64,000 nucleotides of DNA from Edaphochlamys debaryana (GCA_016858145.1 JAEHOE010000240.1:19665-83664), one strand, 5' to 3'; shown: positions 22,977 to 35,030, counted from the first letter of the stretch. The notes: generated from the letters alone by a model not told the origin. Numbers and translations: made by a program.

Positions 22977-25465
22977 TGGCCATCATCAGTCGCCGATGAA
23001 ACATCCCGTGGCGGCCACGCACATATGCGAATCAGGAGCTGAGGAGTGGCGCTGGAGTATGCGGACCTGTGGAGGTGCCAAGACCAGAAGCTGTGTCGAC
23101 GTGGAGGATGGCCGATAGGATGGTGCCAGGACTTACACACGCGCGGGAACGGCACGAGGTGCCGCTGACCCACCGTCAGCGCTCCGGTGGGGTTCAAGGA
23201 TAACAGGATGCAGTATGTCACATGGGAACAAGCAGCCAAGCACAGAGCCGTGCCAAGTGGTGCGGAGTAGTAGAGGGGCCGCCAGGGGTTTGGAACGAGT
23301 TGCAGCACCGGGGATGCCGTCGGTAACGCTGGGGGTACCCTGCCGTCGTGCTGAGCTCTTGCTGGGGCCAAGGTCAAGGTCATCACGGAGCCAGAGTGAG
23401 ACGTCTTGAGGGCCTGCTTAACTTGAAGGGCTGGCCCGCCGCACGACCAGGTGCTGTGGTGAGGGGTCTGGAGTTAGGGCCGTCCATGACGCCTTGGGCC
23501 CACAGGGACCTGTCAAGAGGCATGGCAGCCGAGTGTCGTTGCCGTTCGGTGCCGACGGCACACACTGCGACGGGTCAGAGGTTGCACTGCTTGGGCGGTG
23601 GGGGGTGACTGAGGCGCGATGGGCCAGCGCAGAGCGTTGGTCGGGCGATGCGCACGGGCCGTGAGGCGGTGGCGCTTGCAAGTAAATGAGGTTGCGTGCT
23701 GCGTGACATTCTGAGGAAGGGCGAGGTGTGGAGTCGGTGCTACGGAGTGCCGAGGCCTCTTGCGGCTGTTGAGGAGGTTGGAGGGGTGCAGGCAGGCCTC
23801 CGGTGATGCGCCCTGACCCGGTTGGAGGTCGGCCCGATTACTGAGGGATCTGGTGATGCGGCGTGGACGCAAACTCCTGTTGAGGGACTGCTGTCCGGTT
23901 GTGGTTCCGCGTGGGAGCTCTGAGCAGCTGTGTAAGACAACGCCTGCGGCTTGCGTGCTAGCCATGGGGTCCGTTGCCCCGTCATTAAAGGGAGGCTTAG
24001 CGCTGGCAATCAGTGTGGAGGGTTGGTGTGGAAGGCGTGTCGTTGGGCTTCACCCCTGCCAAACCCAGCGCGGGGGCCTTCAATCCACAGTTGGCTACTT
24101 CAATCCAGGGTTGGGCTTTCCAATCCGCTGTCGTCCATCCCAATCCAAGGGTGGCCGTTTCAATCCCCGACCATGGTTTCCAATCCAGGTTGCCCAATCC
24201 CAATCCGTCCGCGTGCCCAGGGCACTTTCCAATCCAACCGGGGATGCCCACCCTCCGATCAGTGCTAGCACAGCGGCTTCCGGCAGTCCTCCGGCGCCCC
24301 GCCTGACGTCCTTGACCGCAAGTGGCTTGTGGTGGCCGGGGCAGAGGGCAAGCACACTATACTCTTCCGCTGTGTCAGCCGGTGGTGGCTGGCAGGCTGG
24401 TGGCAGGCCGCGCAGTCAACCACCGCCGCCACAGCTTGATAGTGGGCAGACATGTGCGGCTGCAGCTCTGCAGCCCCGGGTCCCCGCCGAGCCTCCCCGA
24501 GCGCGCAGCTTTCACACAACCGCCTCCCCGCACTGCCAAAGCCTCCTCGCCCTCCTGCACCCTTGGACACATCGGTTAAAAACCTGCAAGGCTGTTGGCA
24601 GGCCCGGAATGCCCGGGAGCAGGGCGGGTAACCCTTCACGCCTGCCTTCCCTCGCACGCGCTCTAGCACCGCTGCAGGCGCATCCCGCATTGTACTGGTA
24701 TGTACTTGCAGCCAACGCGCACCCGCAGGACCCGCCCTTGTCTGCCTGCTTGGACCTCGAGCGGCACTCTTAATTGCACGCAGCCTCCCGATTGGCCTAG
24801 AGGCCAGATATTCCTGCGTGCCGTCCCTGCTACCCTTGCCCAGAGAACGCTCTTGCGCTCTGGCACACCTCATGTTGCACCGGTATCTCTCAGCCGTGCC
24901 ACTCCAAGCCAACCAAGCACACCACCCCGCGCTGCCTTCGTGTCTTCGTCCAGGCACCACCGGGGCCGCAGCACACGTGCTCCCTTCACCTCCAACTCTT
25001 CGCAAGGGCCCACGGTTCGCTCCCAATCCCGCGCTGTCTTGCTTCAGCCCTGCGCCCCATCTGCAAGGCCCCGCAACCGACATGAAGCGTACAATGGGCT
25101 TGAGCCCGCCCTTTGGCCACGGATAGCCCCAAGCTCGCGCCCACTCTGCAGATGGGTACACGCGAAATAACCGAACAGCTCGCCAAACAATACATGCAGT
25201 GCAATGCGTCACGAGTTGAAGGCCGAGTGGCAATCTATCCGCTGGTGCCGGGGCCCACCGGGCTGGCACCAGCTGCCCGCCGCAGCCTCAGCGGTTGTCT
25301 CTCGCAGTGCGTCTTTCACTCCCCTCTCTAGAATCCAGTCTCGCTCCCGCGGGTTGGAGCGAGCACAGGAACACTTCAGCACGCGTCAAACGCGCCAAAA
25401 CCCGCACATTCTGCCCAGAATTGCTTCGGCCTCAACCCGCCTCCGCCTCCGCTTCCGCCTCAGCC
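22977..25465. other. Intergenic spacer, no gene seen except a 20-bp periodic repeat
   Basis: About 2.5 kb between the L33 stop and the stop of the convergent FemAB-like gene. Frames are open here and there but give no domain, no phase-matched exons and no tRNA-like fold that I could find. It holds the 3' ends of both genes and the CAATCC repeat at 24,081-24,246. Confidence 0.5.
24081..24246. repeat. Degenerate 20-bp tandem repeat, each unit starting CAATCC
   Basis: CAATCC recurs at 24,081, 24,101, 24,121, 24,141, 24,161, 24,181 and 24,201, exactly every 20 bp, then once more after 29 bp. The 14 nt between anchors vary (for example acagttggctactt, agggttgggctttc, aagggtggccgttt), so only the hexamer and the spacing are strictly kept. 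Confidence 0.85.
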
Positions 25466-28400
25466 TCACTCCGCCTCCGCCCGAACCGCCGCCTGCGCCA
25501 CACCCGCGGACTCCCCCTGGCCGCCCCCACCGGCTGACTCCTCCATCGGACCGCCCTCATCCGCGGAGGCGAGGTCGGCGGAGGAGAGGGAGGAGAGGGA
25601 GCTGTGCGCCCGCAGCTTGCCCAGCAGCGCCTGCACGGTGCGCTCGCGCTTGTAGGGGGAGCCCTGGAGGGACATGACCTGACAGGGGGGAAAGGGGGGG
25701 GGCAGACATTGGGGTAAGGGGGATGGGGGGGGAGGAGGTCATGGCCCGGCAGCGCCTGCACGGTGCGCTCGCGCTTGTAGGGGGAGCCCTGGAGGGACAT
25801 GACCTGACAGGGGGGGAGGGGGGGTTGAGGGGGAGGAGGGGGGGGGCGGGTGAGGGGTTTTAAGGGGGAGGCGGGGGGCTTTTGCATGCGGCCGCCTGAC
25901 CCCTGCCTTGGCGCCGTGCCCCTGCCGGCCAAGCGCCAACCCGGTGTCATCGTCCGTCGCTCCCCATGCAGGCCCCGACCCATGCCCTCTCAGTGCCCCT
26001 CCACCCAGCTGCAGCGTAGCCTCAATCTGCCGCCCTCCACCCCCCTCCATTCCCCTTCTCCCTTCACCCCTTCCCCACCTGCAGCGTGTACTGGATGTCC
26101 CCCCGCTCGCGGTTTAGGAAGCGCCCCACAGCGCCCGACAGCGCGGGGTCGCGCAGGTAGTGGCAGCTGGGGGGGAGGGGGGTAGGGAGGGAGAGGAAGG
26201 GGAGAGGGGGGGGGAGGAGGGGGAGGGGGAGGAAGGGGAAGTCGCTGTGAGGGTCGCGCAGGTAGTGGCGGCTGGGGGTGGCGGGTGCGGGGTGGGGGCA
26301 GGAGTAGGGTCGGGAGCGACCACATGCTTGCTGCTGAACAATGGCCCTGGGTCCGCCCCATCCCAACCCGGCCCCCCTGCTCCCTCACCTGTACGTGAAG
26401 GAGGGCAGGTAGCCCCTCTGCAGCTTGTGCTCCCCCTGCGCCCCCGCCTCCACGCGGGGGAGGCCCCGGGCGATGGCCTCCTCCAGCGCCTGGGGGGTGG
26501 GTGGGTGGAGGAGGGAACAGAAGGGACGGGCGTGTTTTGACAAACGCGCGTGTTTAGTACGGCGGATCATGTGGTGCAGCCTGTGCTCCAGCCCGTCGCG
26601 GAGCTCCGGTCCATGCGAGCATCGAGCAAACGAAGTACGTGGCCTTACCAACAATCCGTTCCACCCTTTGCCGGCCATGCCGCATCGGCCCTCCTATATG
26701 TACGGCACTCCAGTCAGCATGATCCCGGAACGAGCCCGAAAGCCGTGTGTTCGGTATGGCGCGTCCGCCGTCAAGCACACCGCCCCCTTTCAATAGTTCA
26801 CTACTACTGAGCTAGTTAGGGAAGTGATGTTATATGTGCGGGTAGCTCCAAGCTGTGGCAGTAGTATTGGCACCCCCCGCACTTGCAGCCAAGACCGCAT
26901 CCTCGTTCATCAGTCGTGAGGGCCACACCGCCGTGCACGCACCTGGTAGTAGCAGAGCTCGAAGTGCAGGTTCCTGACCTCCCGCCCGGGGGCCGCGCCC
27001 CAGTTGCGGCCGAAGAGCGCGTGCGAGCCCACCAGGTTGAGCGCGGCGGCGGCCAGGGCGGAGGGGGCGGAGGCGGGGTCGGAGCCGCGGTCCGAGGCGG
27101 CCACCAGCAGGACCTGATGGGGGGGAGAGGGGGGGAGAGGGAGGGGTGAGGGAGGGAGGGAAAGGAGGGGGGGTACTGATGAGGGGGAAGGGGGGAATGT
27201 GTCGTACTGTGTGTGCCGTACTGTGTCGTACGGCCTGCCTCACCCGCTCCGGCATGGTCTCCCCCAGGCGCTGGAAGAAGTCCCGAGTCAGGTAGGCGTT
27301 GCCCCACTTGCGATCCACCTGACGGAAGGCATAAGAGGGGGGTGGGTGAAGTCGTGTTTGTAACTGCGCGGGATCGTTTCGCCGGGGGAAGCGCCGGAGG
27401 GCGAAGGCGCGTGAACCCCGTAGCCTTGCAATACCTTACTGCCCCCGCCCCGTCCGCTCTCATCTCACCCTCTCCACCTCGGCCCCCCTGCCCCGCTCCC
27501 CCCTCCCACACACACCGTGTCTGTGTAGAAGTCGTAGAATCGGTCCCAGTGCGCCGGCCGCAGCGCCCCCCCCGGCAGCCGGTGCACGTCCAGGCCCGCG
27601 GCCGCCACGCTCTTGCGCTCCTGGTGGGTGGGGAGGGGGTGGGTGGGGAAGGAGGCAGAGAAAGGGGGTCAGAAGGGGAGAGGAGAGAGGGTGTTCGTTG
27701 CTGAGGAGAGAGGGGGGAAGGGCTAGATTTTGTGATGTGGAAGGGTCACGAGGGGAGGGCAGGAGGAGGAGACAATTTGAGACGAGGAACAGCGCGTCCC
27801 CTGGGCCGGACAATCGGGCACTACCCTGCCGCCACCACCACCACCGCTGGGCCCCAAACAATTGCCCCAACTCCACCCCCAAACCCCGCGCCGGCCCCCC
27901 CTGACCTTGCTTTTCGCATAACATCGTCCCCATTTCACGTTTACCTCCCACCTGTCGTATGCTCTTGCGCTTGGACTGCTTGAGCTCCCCGAGGAAGGCA
28001 TCGAAGGAGGCGTAGCCCTCGTTCTGCCACCAGAACTGGGGGGGGGGGAGGGTTAAGACGGGTTTGGGATCATATGGACAGAAACGCATTGAACTGGGGG
28101 GTGGGGTGGGGAGTAGGGGGAGGCGGGGGCAAGCGTCAAGGGGTTGTAGACGGGCAGGGTAGGGGCGGCGGCTGGCGAGGCGCGACAGGCACGGACAGGG
28201 TGCTGCAAGGGGATTTGGTTCACAGGACACGGCCCCAGAAATCCCCAGTGATCCCCACAACCCCAGCCCTACAGGCCTCTCCCCTACCCCGCGCCCTTCC
28301 TCCAAGCCCCCACCTGAATCCCCAGCCGCTGCTGAAAGCCCATCTCCCCAAGCACAGCCCTGGGGGTGAGGGGGGCGAGGGAGATTGTGGAGCTGGCGGC

Positions 28401-31400
28401 GGAGGAAGCGACGACAGCAGAACCTCGGCGCCCCATTCAGTCCCATTCCATCTCGCCCCTCCCCTGACCCACCGCTCCATGGCGGCTGTGGGGTGCGGCG
28501 GAACCGGCAACCCACCTTTCCAGCCTACCCCCTAACCTTCTGTAACCTGCCCTGTGCCCTCCACGTCTCCCCCTTTCCCCACCCGCCTCCCTGAACCCGC
28601 CCACCCACCACTCCTCAGCGGTTGTGAAGGTGAGGTGCAGCCCCGACAGGTCCAGCGTGTCTGGGGGAGGGGAGGGAGGGGGCAAGGGGAGCGGCAAGAG
28701 CGAGGGGGCAGAAAGGTGGGGAGGGATGCGGAGGGTGGGCCTGACGTGGCTGTGCAGGGGCTGCCAGGGCGACGGCGAGCACCTGCCCCTCAGCGAGGCC
28801 CCATGCACGGGCAGCACGGCCCTTCATAGCCCGCGCCTCCATTATGTGGTTCAAGGGGTACACCCGAAAGCTCACCCCTTGCCTCGACACACAAAGGGGC
28901 CCCCGACCCCCCAGCTCCGGCCCTGGCTGCCCTTGCTATAAAACCTACGCCCGCACCCCGCAGCCGGCCTCCTCGGCCCCACTTCTTTCGCACGCCCCAC
29001 CCCCAGGCCTGCCAAACCCGCCGCTTCCCAGACCCTCCGAGGAGCCCCATCCCCCAAGCCCCAACCCCCATCCCCTAGCAGCAAACACCCCAACTCCCAT
29101 CCCACTCGGCCCCCACCCCCTAAGGCCCCCACCTCCTAAGGCCCACACCCCCTTAGGCCCCCACCCCCTTAGGCCCCCACACCCTTAGGCCCCCACACCC
29201 TTAGGCCCCCACACCCTTAGGCCCCCACACCCTTAGGCCCCCACACCCTTAGGCCCCCACACCCTTAGGCCCCCACACCCTTAGGCCCCCACACCCTTAG
29301 GCCCCCACCCCCACCCCCACCCCACCCGCTGCGTTGATGAGTGCTTGCGCCATGGCACGGACCACCGCCGCCCGCTGGGAGGGGGGCAGCTGGGGAGGGG
29401 GGAGGGGGGAGGGGCGGGGAGGTTGACCCTTGACCTCAGTACCGGCGAGGGAGAGGGAGATGGAGATGAAGAGGGAGACGGGAAGGACGAGGTTCTCGAG
29501 CATATGGGTATGGTGCCGGTTGGGCGGGCCGAGAAAAGAATTACCATGTCTGTGTGTGGACACCTAGCCAGACCCTGCCGTTTGGCCCTGTGGGCCCCGA
29601 TGGCCTTCGATGGCCTTCGATGGCCTTCGATGCGCAGCTCCAGGAGGGGGTAGGGCGGCCGCCACGAGCCCCTTCTGAGGCTCCACAGGGCGGAGGCCCC
29701 ACATCCATGGTGGGTGCCTGTGGCCCTCCCTCCTACCAAACCCTCGCCCCTTTCCCCCCTTCCCCCTTCGCCCCCCCCCCCCCCCCCCCATCTGCTCACC
29801 CCCCCGTCCACGCACAGTCGCGGCCCCGTGACGGGGGTGAAGGGCACCGCCGCCTGCAGCTTGGGGTAGTACCTGTCAGGGGGGGAGGGGGGGCCAGACA
29901 TAGGGGTTAAGGGGAGGGCATGGTGCGGATGAGGGGGACGCATGGTCGCCAGTTCATCTCATCCCCTCCTCTTCTCACCGCAGGCAGCCCACACCCGGGT
30001 AGCCCACGCCCTTCAGCCCACACCCCGGCAGCCGGCACCCCTGTGCTGCTGCAGCCCCCCACCTGATGCCCAGCCTTGAGGCCGCGTCCGCCCAGCTCTG
30101 ATCGAACACATACTCCCCGTTGCTGGGGGATGGCAGGCGGTGCAGGCGAGAGGATGGGGGTCCAGGGCGGGCGCAGTAAACAGCCGACCGTGTCCCTGCG
30201 GTTTCCCTCCTCGGTTCGCTCCGTCCTCCACAGCACCTTCCCCCCCACTCTCTTTCCCCCCACCCCCCCCACCCCCACCTGTGGCCCTTGAGGTACATGG
30301 GCACGCATCCCACCAGCCGCCCCCCGCGGACAGCGCTGCCGTTGCCGTTGCCGTTGTGACCGTTACCATTGCCGTTCCCGTTGCCGTTGTGGCCGTTACC
30401 GTTACCGTTGCTGCTGGCGGCGCCCTCGCCCGGCACCCCGCCCCCGTCAGCGTACGGCACCTCCCGTACGATCACGTGCTGGGGCAGCCAGCCGGTGCGG
30501 GGGGCCTGGGGGTTAAGGGCCAAGAAGGGTGTGAGCGAGGGTTTGGTCCGGGAGAGGGATGCCTGGGGCCGGCCGAGGTATACTGCTGCTTACACCCACG
30601 CCGAGCGCTGGAAGCCACACCCCAGGACTCCTGCCCCCCATCCCCACCCCGCACCCACCGCCGACCCGCTCTCCTCCAGGGCGTGCAGGAAGGCCCACAT
30701 CAGGAAGGGGTTCAGCTCGCCGCCCGGGCCCCCGCCCACCACCGCGTCCCACTCGGCCTGGGGCACCTGCGTGGGGGAGGGGGGGAGGGGGGGCAGTCTT
30801 ATGTGTGCGGCCCCGCGGGCGCCGGCACCATGAAGGCACGCCTCGACCGCCCCGGCCCCACGCCCCGGCCCCAGCAGAGCCGCCACTGCCTACCGGGTGA
30901 CCAGGCGCAGACCACCTGACCACCGGGTCAACGACATACCCCGCGAGTCGCAAAATATACCCTCTTCTTGCTCCCCTCCTCCACCTTTCCGCCCCTGCCC
31001 CCTCCCCACCTTGCTGATGCTGTCCACCACCCGCACCTCCAGCCGCACGCCCCGCGCCCCCCCGCCACCACCGCCACCGCCAGAAGCCGCGGCCAACCCG
31101 CCCCTCTCCCCCGCCTCCGCCTCCTCCCGGCCGCCAGCTGTTGCCCCATCCGCTGAGGGTGCAGCGGCAGCAGGGGTTGTGACGGAGGCGGGGGCGGAGG
31201 CGGAGGCGGGGGCAGCAGTGGGGGCGGCGGAGGCGGGGGCGGAGGAGGAGGCAGGGGCGGGTGCTCCCGCGGCCCGGGCCTGGTCCTGAGGGGGAGGTGG
31301 GGTACGGCGCTCACGTGTTTTGGCAGTAGGCCCCCCGCTAGCCTCCTGAGTGATTTGCTCACGGCCGGGCCAGGCCACGGCTCGTCACTTTGACTCGCCT

Positions 31401-31834
31401 CTGCCCCGCCCGTGTTATCCGCAGTTAGTCAAGGTTGCTCCTTCATGTAACCCTGCTGTGTGCCTGCCCCCCCTGCCCCCCCTGCTCCCTGACGTTGCTC
31501 CTCGTGTCCCTGACTGCCTTGGCCCCTCCGTGCGCCTGCACCCCCCCCCCTCGCCCCCTCCCGTTTGAGGTTCTTCTTCCTCCCAGTCACCCTCCTGCCC
31601 CCCCCCCTCCCTCCCCCACACCTGTTGAACTCCGTCGAGGCCCGCGCTCTCCCGAGGCCCCGGCCTCCGCAAGCCCAGCCGCGCCAACGCCTGCTCGCTC
31701 ACAGCCACAGCGCAGCTCCATAGCTCGGCAGCGGAACGAGGGAGCGCGCTGCACGGCACGCTGCTAGCTCGCTGTATGCGCCTGCTGTGGGGACGCGCGC
31801 CGCTGCGGGGCGCGCGCTGCAGCGGGCGATGCAT
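25466..31834 (-). CDS. FemAB-like N-acyltransferase family protein (DUF482/PF04339), 16 exons
   Basis: Exons: 31622-31834, 31010-31285, 30659-30766, 30279-30505, 30063-30122, 29800-29872, 29326-29374, 28609-28660, 28314-28359, 27952-28035, 27516-27620, 27244-27318, 26943-27113, 26389-26489, 26079-26166, 25466-25678 (TGA); about 646 residues, all phases join. After a ~160-residue Arg/Ala/Pro-rich leader, the whole family profile appears in order: [186 protein letters not shown]. The family belongs to the GNAT/FemX superfamily; its acceptor substrate is not established. The leader suggests import into an organelle. An upstream in-frame ATG at 31,985-31,987 could add 51 residues. Confidence 0.93.
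25740..25812 (-). repeat. Duplicate of the final-exon 5' edge of the FemAB-like gene (decoy acceptor)
   Basis: The minus strand repeats acceptor CCTGTCAG and the first ~60 nt of the last exon ([18 protein letters not shown]), then diverges to PGHDLLPP. It sits in the intron just upstream of the true exon at 25,678. Confidence 0.85.
26235..26285 (-). repeat. Duplicate of exon 15 5' edge in the FemAB-like gene (decoy acceptor)
   Basis: The minus strand reads ...CCCCCAG then CCGCCACTACCTGCGCGACC, a near copy of the exon-15 start (CHYLRDP) at 26,166, placed upstream in the preceding intron. Confidence 0.75.
29090..29325. repeat. Intronic minisatellite, unit cccttaggcccccaca (~16 bp, about 12 copies)
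   Basis: Units are cleanest from 29,150 to 29,310 (acccttaggcccccac repeated) and degrade to the left (cccctaaggccccc). They lie in the intron between exons 7 and 8 of the FemAB-like gene, directly before (in genome order) the exon-7 donor. Confidence 0.9.
29771..29790. repeat. Homopolymer of about 19 C
   Basis: A single uninterrupted C run immediately left of the exon-6 donor (29,800) of the FemAB-like gene. Slippage or a miscounted length is likely here. Confidence 0.9.
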
Positions 31835-32246
31835 GGCCGCGACTGGGGTTCGAGGGACTTTGCGCCCGGGTGCCCCAGCGCGAGCTCCGGCGAGCGCTAG
31901 TCGCTCGCGTGATGCTATGTACGCCACGCTGTATAGGTACACAAGCGTGGGCACTCCCTCGCAAGGTGCGCGATGCAAGGTTTCCATTCCGCGGTTTCCG
32001 CCAAACGAGCACGCCCGGGCATGTCCCGTGTTTTGTTACATAAAGTTTAGTCGCGTCTACACAACTCCAAGTAGTTGGGCCGTGACCCAGGAGGCGCGCA
32101 AGCCAGATCCATCTCGCCTCTCTCGCGAGGCCACGCCACTTCCCAGCGACGCCGCTCAGACTGCTGCTGTTGACGTAAGCAAGCCCCCGTAAAGCCTTCG
32201 CGAGATACGCACCTGCGCGCTTGACGAGGAACGTGAGCCCGGCAAG
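31835..32246. promoter_or_regulatory. Short bidirectional promoter, FemAB-like / PSMG2
   Basis: 412 bp (or 259 bp if the upstream FemAB ATG is used) separate two divergent start codons. An AT-richer patch (tttgttacataaagttta, ~32,032-32,049) is the only TATA-like element. Both genes must share this interval for transcription start. Confidence 0.5.
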
Positions 32247-34699
32247 ATGCTGTGCAGCCCAGAGGCGCTGCAGAGCCTGAAGGGCGCGGTTGTGGTGCTG
32301 GTGAGTCGGGAGCGCCCTCTTTGTGTAGATCCGATACCGATGCGGCTTCTGGGGTGCCCGAAAGGCGCCTGGGGACCGGGGTCCAGGGCCAGGCTGCCTG
32401 GGGTCTCGGCCACCCCGCAGCGGGTTACCCCGCTACCACGCTGTCCCGCCGCCTGTCCTCCTCGTATGCCCCGTATTCCACACACGCACGCCCTCCCCCC
32501 TTTACCTTCCCTCCAACCCACAGCCCGCCGTGTCGTACGCCAACGTGGGGGAGCTGGCGGTAGACGTGCTGGTGGCCTCGCTACAGCCCGCGTCCCTGGG
32601 CCCCGTCGAGTCGGTCAACGTACTGCCGGCGGTTGGGAACGACGCCTTCGACGCGGCCGGGCCCGGGCCCCGGGCGGGCCTGGCTGGGCCCAGCGGCGGC
32701 GGCGCGCTGTGCACCGCTCTTGAGCTGTTCGGGGTGCCGGGTGAGGGGGGAGCAGGGGAGACGGATGGGGCAAAGGGAGAGGGGCGATGGGGGGACGGAG
32801 AAGAGCGCGGGCAGCGGGAGCGTGTGAGGGTGTGGAGGGGGGCCCGCAGCCAGCCCAGAGGCAGCACTCCGGGGCTCCAGGCGCAAGGGTGGAAAGGAAC
32901 TGGAGGAAGAGCAGATCTGTGGAGCTTCAGACGGGGGAAATGGTCAGGCTTTGGGGAAAGGAGAGGGGAGATGGCGAGGAACGGAGAGGAGAGCCGGCAG
33001 GAAAGAAAGTGCAGCTCTGTGGAGCTTCAGGCACAGTAAGGGATGCTAGCCCACGAGCAGCCAGCCAGGGGCCAGCATAGGACGGGGTGAAGCCCTAGGC
33101 TCAGGCCGCAGGGGGGGCCGTGGACACGCGCGGGGCAGCCGACTGGCCGGCCAGCCCGGACTGGGTTAGCCCAAGAATCCCGCTACCCAGCAACAGCAAA
33201 GTTGGGCCGGACCCTTAGTTCAGCCTTCAGCTTCGGCCCAATACCAGCGTGACTGGGTTAGCCCAAGGGCACCCAAGGGTACCCTTCAACTGCGTGATGG
33301 GGCCGGCAAGTGGACCTTGCAGCCTGGGAAATGCGGGGTCAGCCCGGGACCAGCTAGCGGCGTGAGGCCGACCCTGGATCGAATCTGCCGCTGCGGGGTT
33401 CAGACCAAGCGAGTCAGGACAGAGTCGTCGGGCCTCAGTACGGGCTGCGCAACCCCTCGACCCCTCCCGCGCTGCTATGACCTTCCCTCTTTCGAGTTTC
33501 CCCCCTTTTCTGTCCCCCCTCCCCCACAGGCCGGCCGCTGGTCTTCCTTCAGCAGCGGGCGCCCGCCATGCTGGGACGCCAGGTGGGAGGGGGGCAGGAC
33601 GGGTGCGCTGGTAGGGTTCTGTGCCATGTCTGATGGCAGACGGCAATGCTGCGGTCACCGCAAGAGGCACTTTGCCGTGCGGAGGCCTGGGAGGAGGGCA
33701 CCGGTAGATTGTGCCCTCAAACGTCACCTCCTCCTGCTCCTCTTCCCTTCGGCCCCACCCCCTCACCTCCCCCACCCCCAGGCCGCCTTCGCGCAGGAGC
33801 TGGTGTCCTGGCTGTTGTCTGGCGTGTCCGCAGCTCCCTTCATTCCTGACGCTCCCCAGTCCACCTTATACCACCCGCCCTTTCTTGCCTGTGCCCCTAT
33901 TCTCCTTCCCCCGTAGGCCGCCTTCGCCCAGGAGCTGGTGTCCTGGCTGGTGGCCGCGGGCGCCGCTGCGGTGGTGGTGCTGACGGGGCTGGACGCGGGA
34001 CTGAGGGGCGACCGGCAGCTGGACAGCTCGCCGTTCCGGTGGGTGGGGTCCGGGGGACGGGGGAGAGGTGGGGTGGGTGGAACGGGAAAGGGAGGAGAAG
34101 GGGGCATGCCGCCTGTGCCCCTGACCGCTCCAAAATGCCGCCTGCCTGCCCTTGCCCTGCCTTCCCCTTCACCTCTCCCCCACCCGCTTTTGCTCCCTCC
34201 TCTCCCCAGCTTCCTGGCTAGCAGCGATGAGCTCCGTGCGGCCGTCTCCGCCGCCGCCGCCGCGCCGCCGCCGCCCACCATCCCGGCGCCCTGGGCGCCG
34301 CCGCCAACCGCCGACCCGTTCGCCCCCCCGCTGGCCGCCCAACCGCTGGCCGAGCTGGAGCCGGAGGTACGGCAGGAGGAGCTGGAGCTGCACCACTCGC
34401 TGCCGCCGTGGCCTGTCGTACAGGAGTGTACGGCGCAGGGGCTGCCGTACGTGATGCTGGGGTGCTTCGCGGCGGAGGGGGACAACGGCGGCGAGGGGCT
34501 GGGGTTGGCGGGGCACGCGCTGAGGCTGCTTGGCGCCATGCGGGGGCAGGGCAAGCAGGGGGAGGGGGCCAAGGAGGAGGTCAAGGGGGCGGAGGAGGGG
34601 GGAGTGCTGGGGCCGGCGGGGGCGCAGGGGTTGGCGCTGCGCACGCCCGGGTCGTGGGTGGGGCTGTACGGGCGGTCGTACCCCATGGAGATCTTCTGA
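32247..34699 (+). CDS. PSMG2: Proteasome assembly chaperone 2 (PSMG2/PAC2), 311 residues, five exons
   Basis: Exons: 32247-32300, 32524-32740, 33530-33582, 33917-34038, 34210-34699 (TGA); phases join. Family landmarks are in order: LKGAVVVL-PAVSYANVGELAVDVL (start of the PAC2 fold), VLPAVGNDAF, GRPLVFLQQRAP, FAQELVSWLVAAGAAAVVVL, LDSSPFRFL, GLPYVMLGCFAAEGDN, and the terminus PGSWVGLYGRSYPMEIF. Human and plant PSMG2 have the same order (VGNVGQLA, GNDAY, EGDN, W--LYG----F). Known role: with PSMG1 it forms a heterodimer that assembles the alpha ring of the 20S proteasome in nucleus and cytosol. A Pro/Ala-rich insert (APPPPTIPAPWAPPPTADPF) makes it longer than the ~265-residue norm. Confidence 0.92.
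33775..33822 (+). repeat. Decoy copy of the PSMG2 exon-4 acceptor and exon start
   Basis: cccccag followed by gccgccttcgcgcaggagct and then tgtcctggctgttg nearly duplicates the true exon-4 start at 33,917 (gccgccttcgcccaggagct). It lies about 135 bp upstream in intron 3, with its own pyrimidine tract. Its frame would read AAFAQELVSWLLSGVSAAP and no proper donor was found. Confidence 0.85.
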
Positions 34700-34924
34700 G
34701 GAGCTGTGCTATGCTGTGCGTCCGGGCAGGCAGGCAGGTGCATGACTTTGCGCGGTGTGCTGATGGCCGGTGTGGAGTGGGATTGGCTCGGCGTGCGTGG
34801 GACACGGTGCCGTTGCCGTTGCCGTGGCTGGGTCGGGGCGTTCGCAGTTGCGGAGGTGCTATGCGTCGGAGCGGTCGGCGGGGGGCTTCGCGCTTGACCG
34901 GGAAAGGCGGAAGGCCGTGGCCGT

Positions 34925-35030
34925 GGGCGTGCTGCATGCGGCGGCGTGGGCGTGCTGCATGCGGCGGCGTGGGCGTGCTGCATGCGGCGGCGTGGGCGTG
35001 CTGCATGCGGCGGCGTGGGCGTGCGGGAAA
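34925..35030. repeat. 23-bp tandem repeat (about 4.5 copies) between PSMG2 and the BTB gene
   Basis: Unit gtgctgcatgcggcggcgtg plus ggc repeats from about 34,927 to 35,022. It is non-coding as far as I can tell and lies in the 3' flank of PSMG2 / 5' flank of the BTB gene. Confidence 0.9.

Noticed and set aside
23851..24775. 306-codon plus frame in the L33-FemAB spacer
   Set aside because: Pro/Ser/Arg composition and overlap with the CAATCC repeat. No start context or domain.
29090..29325. Interstitial telomere-like tract
   Set aside because: The CCCTTAGG-containing unit is 16 bp and lacks the TTTTAGGG or TTAGGG periodicity of telomeres.
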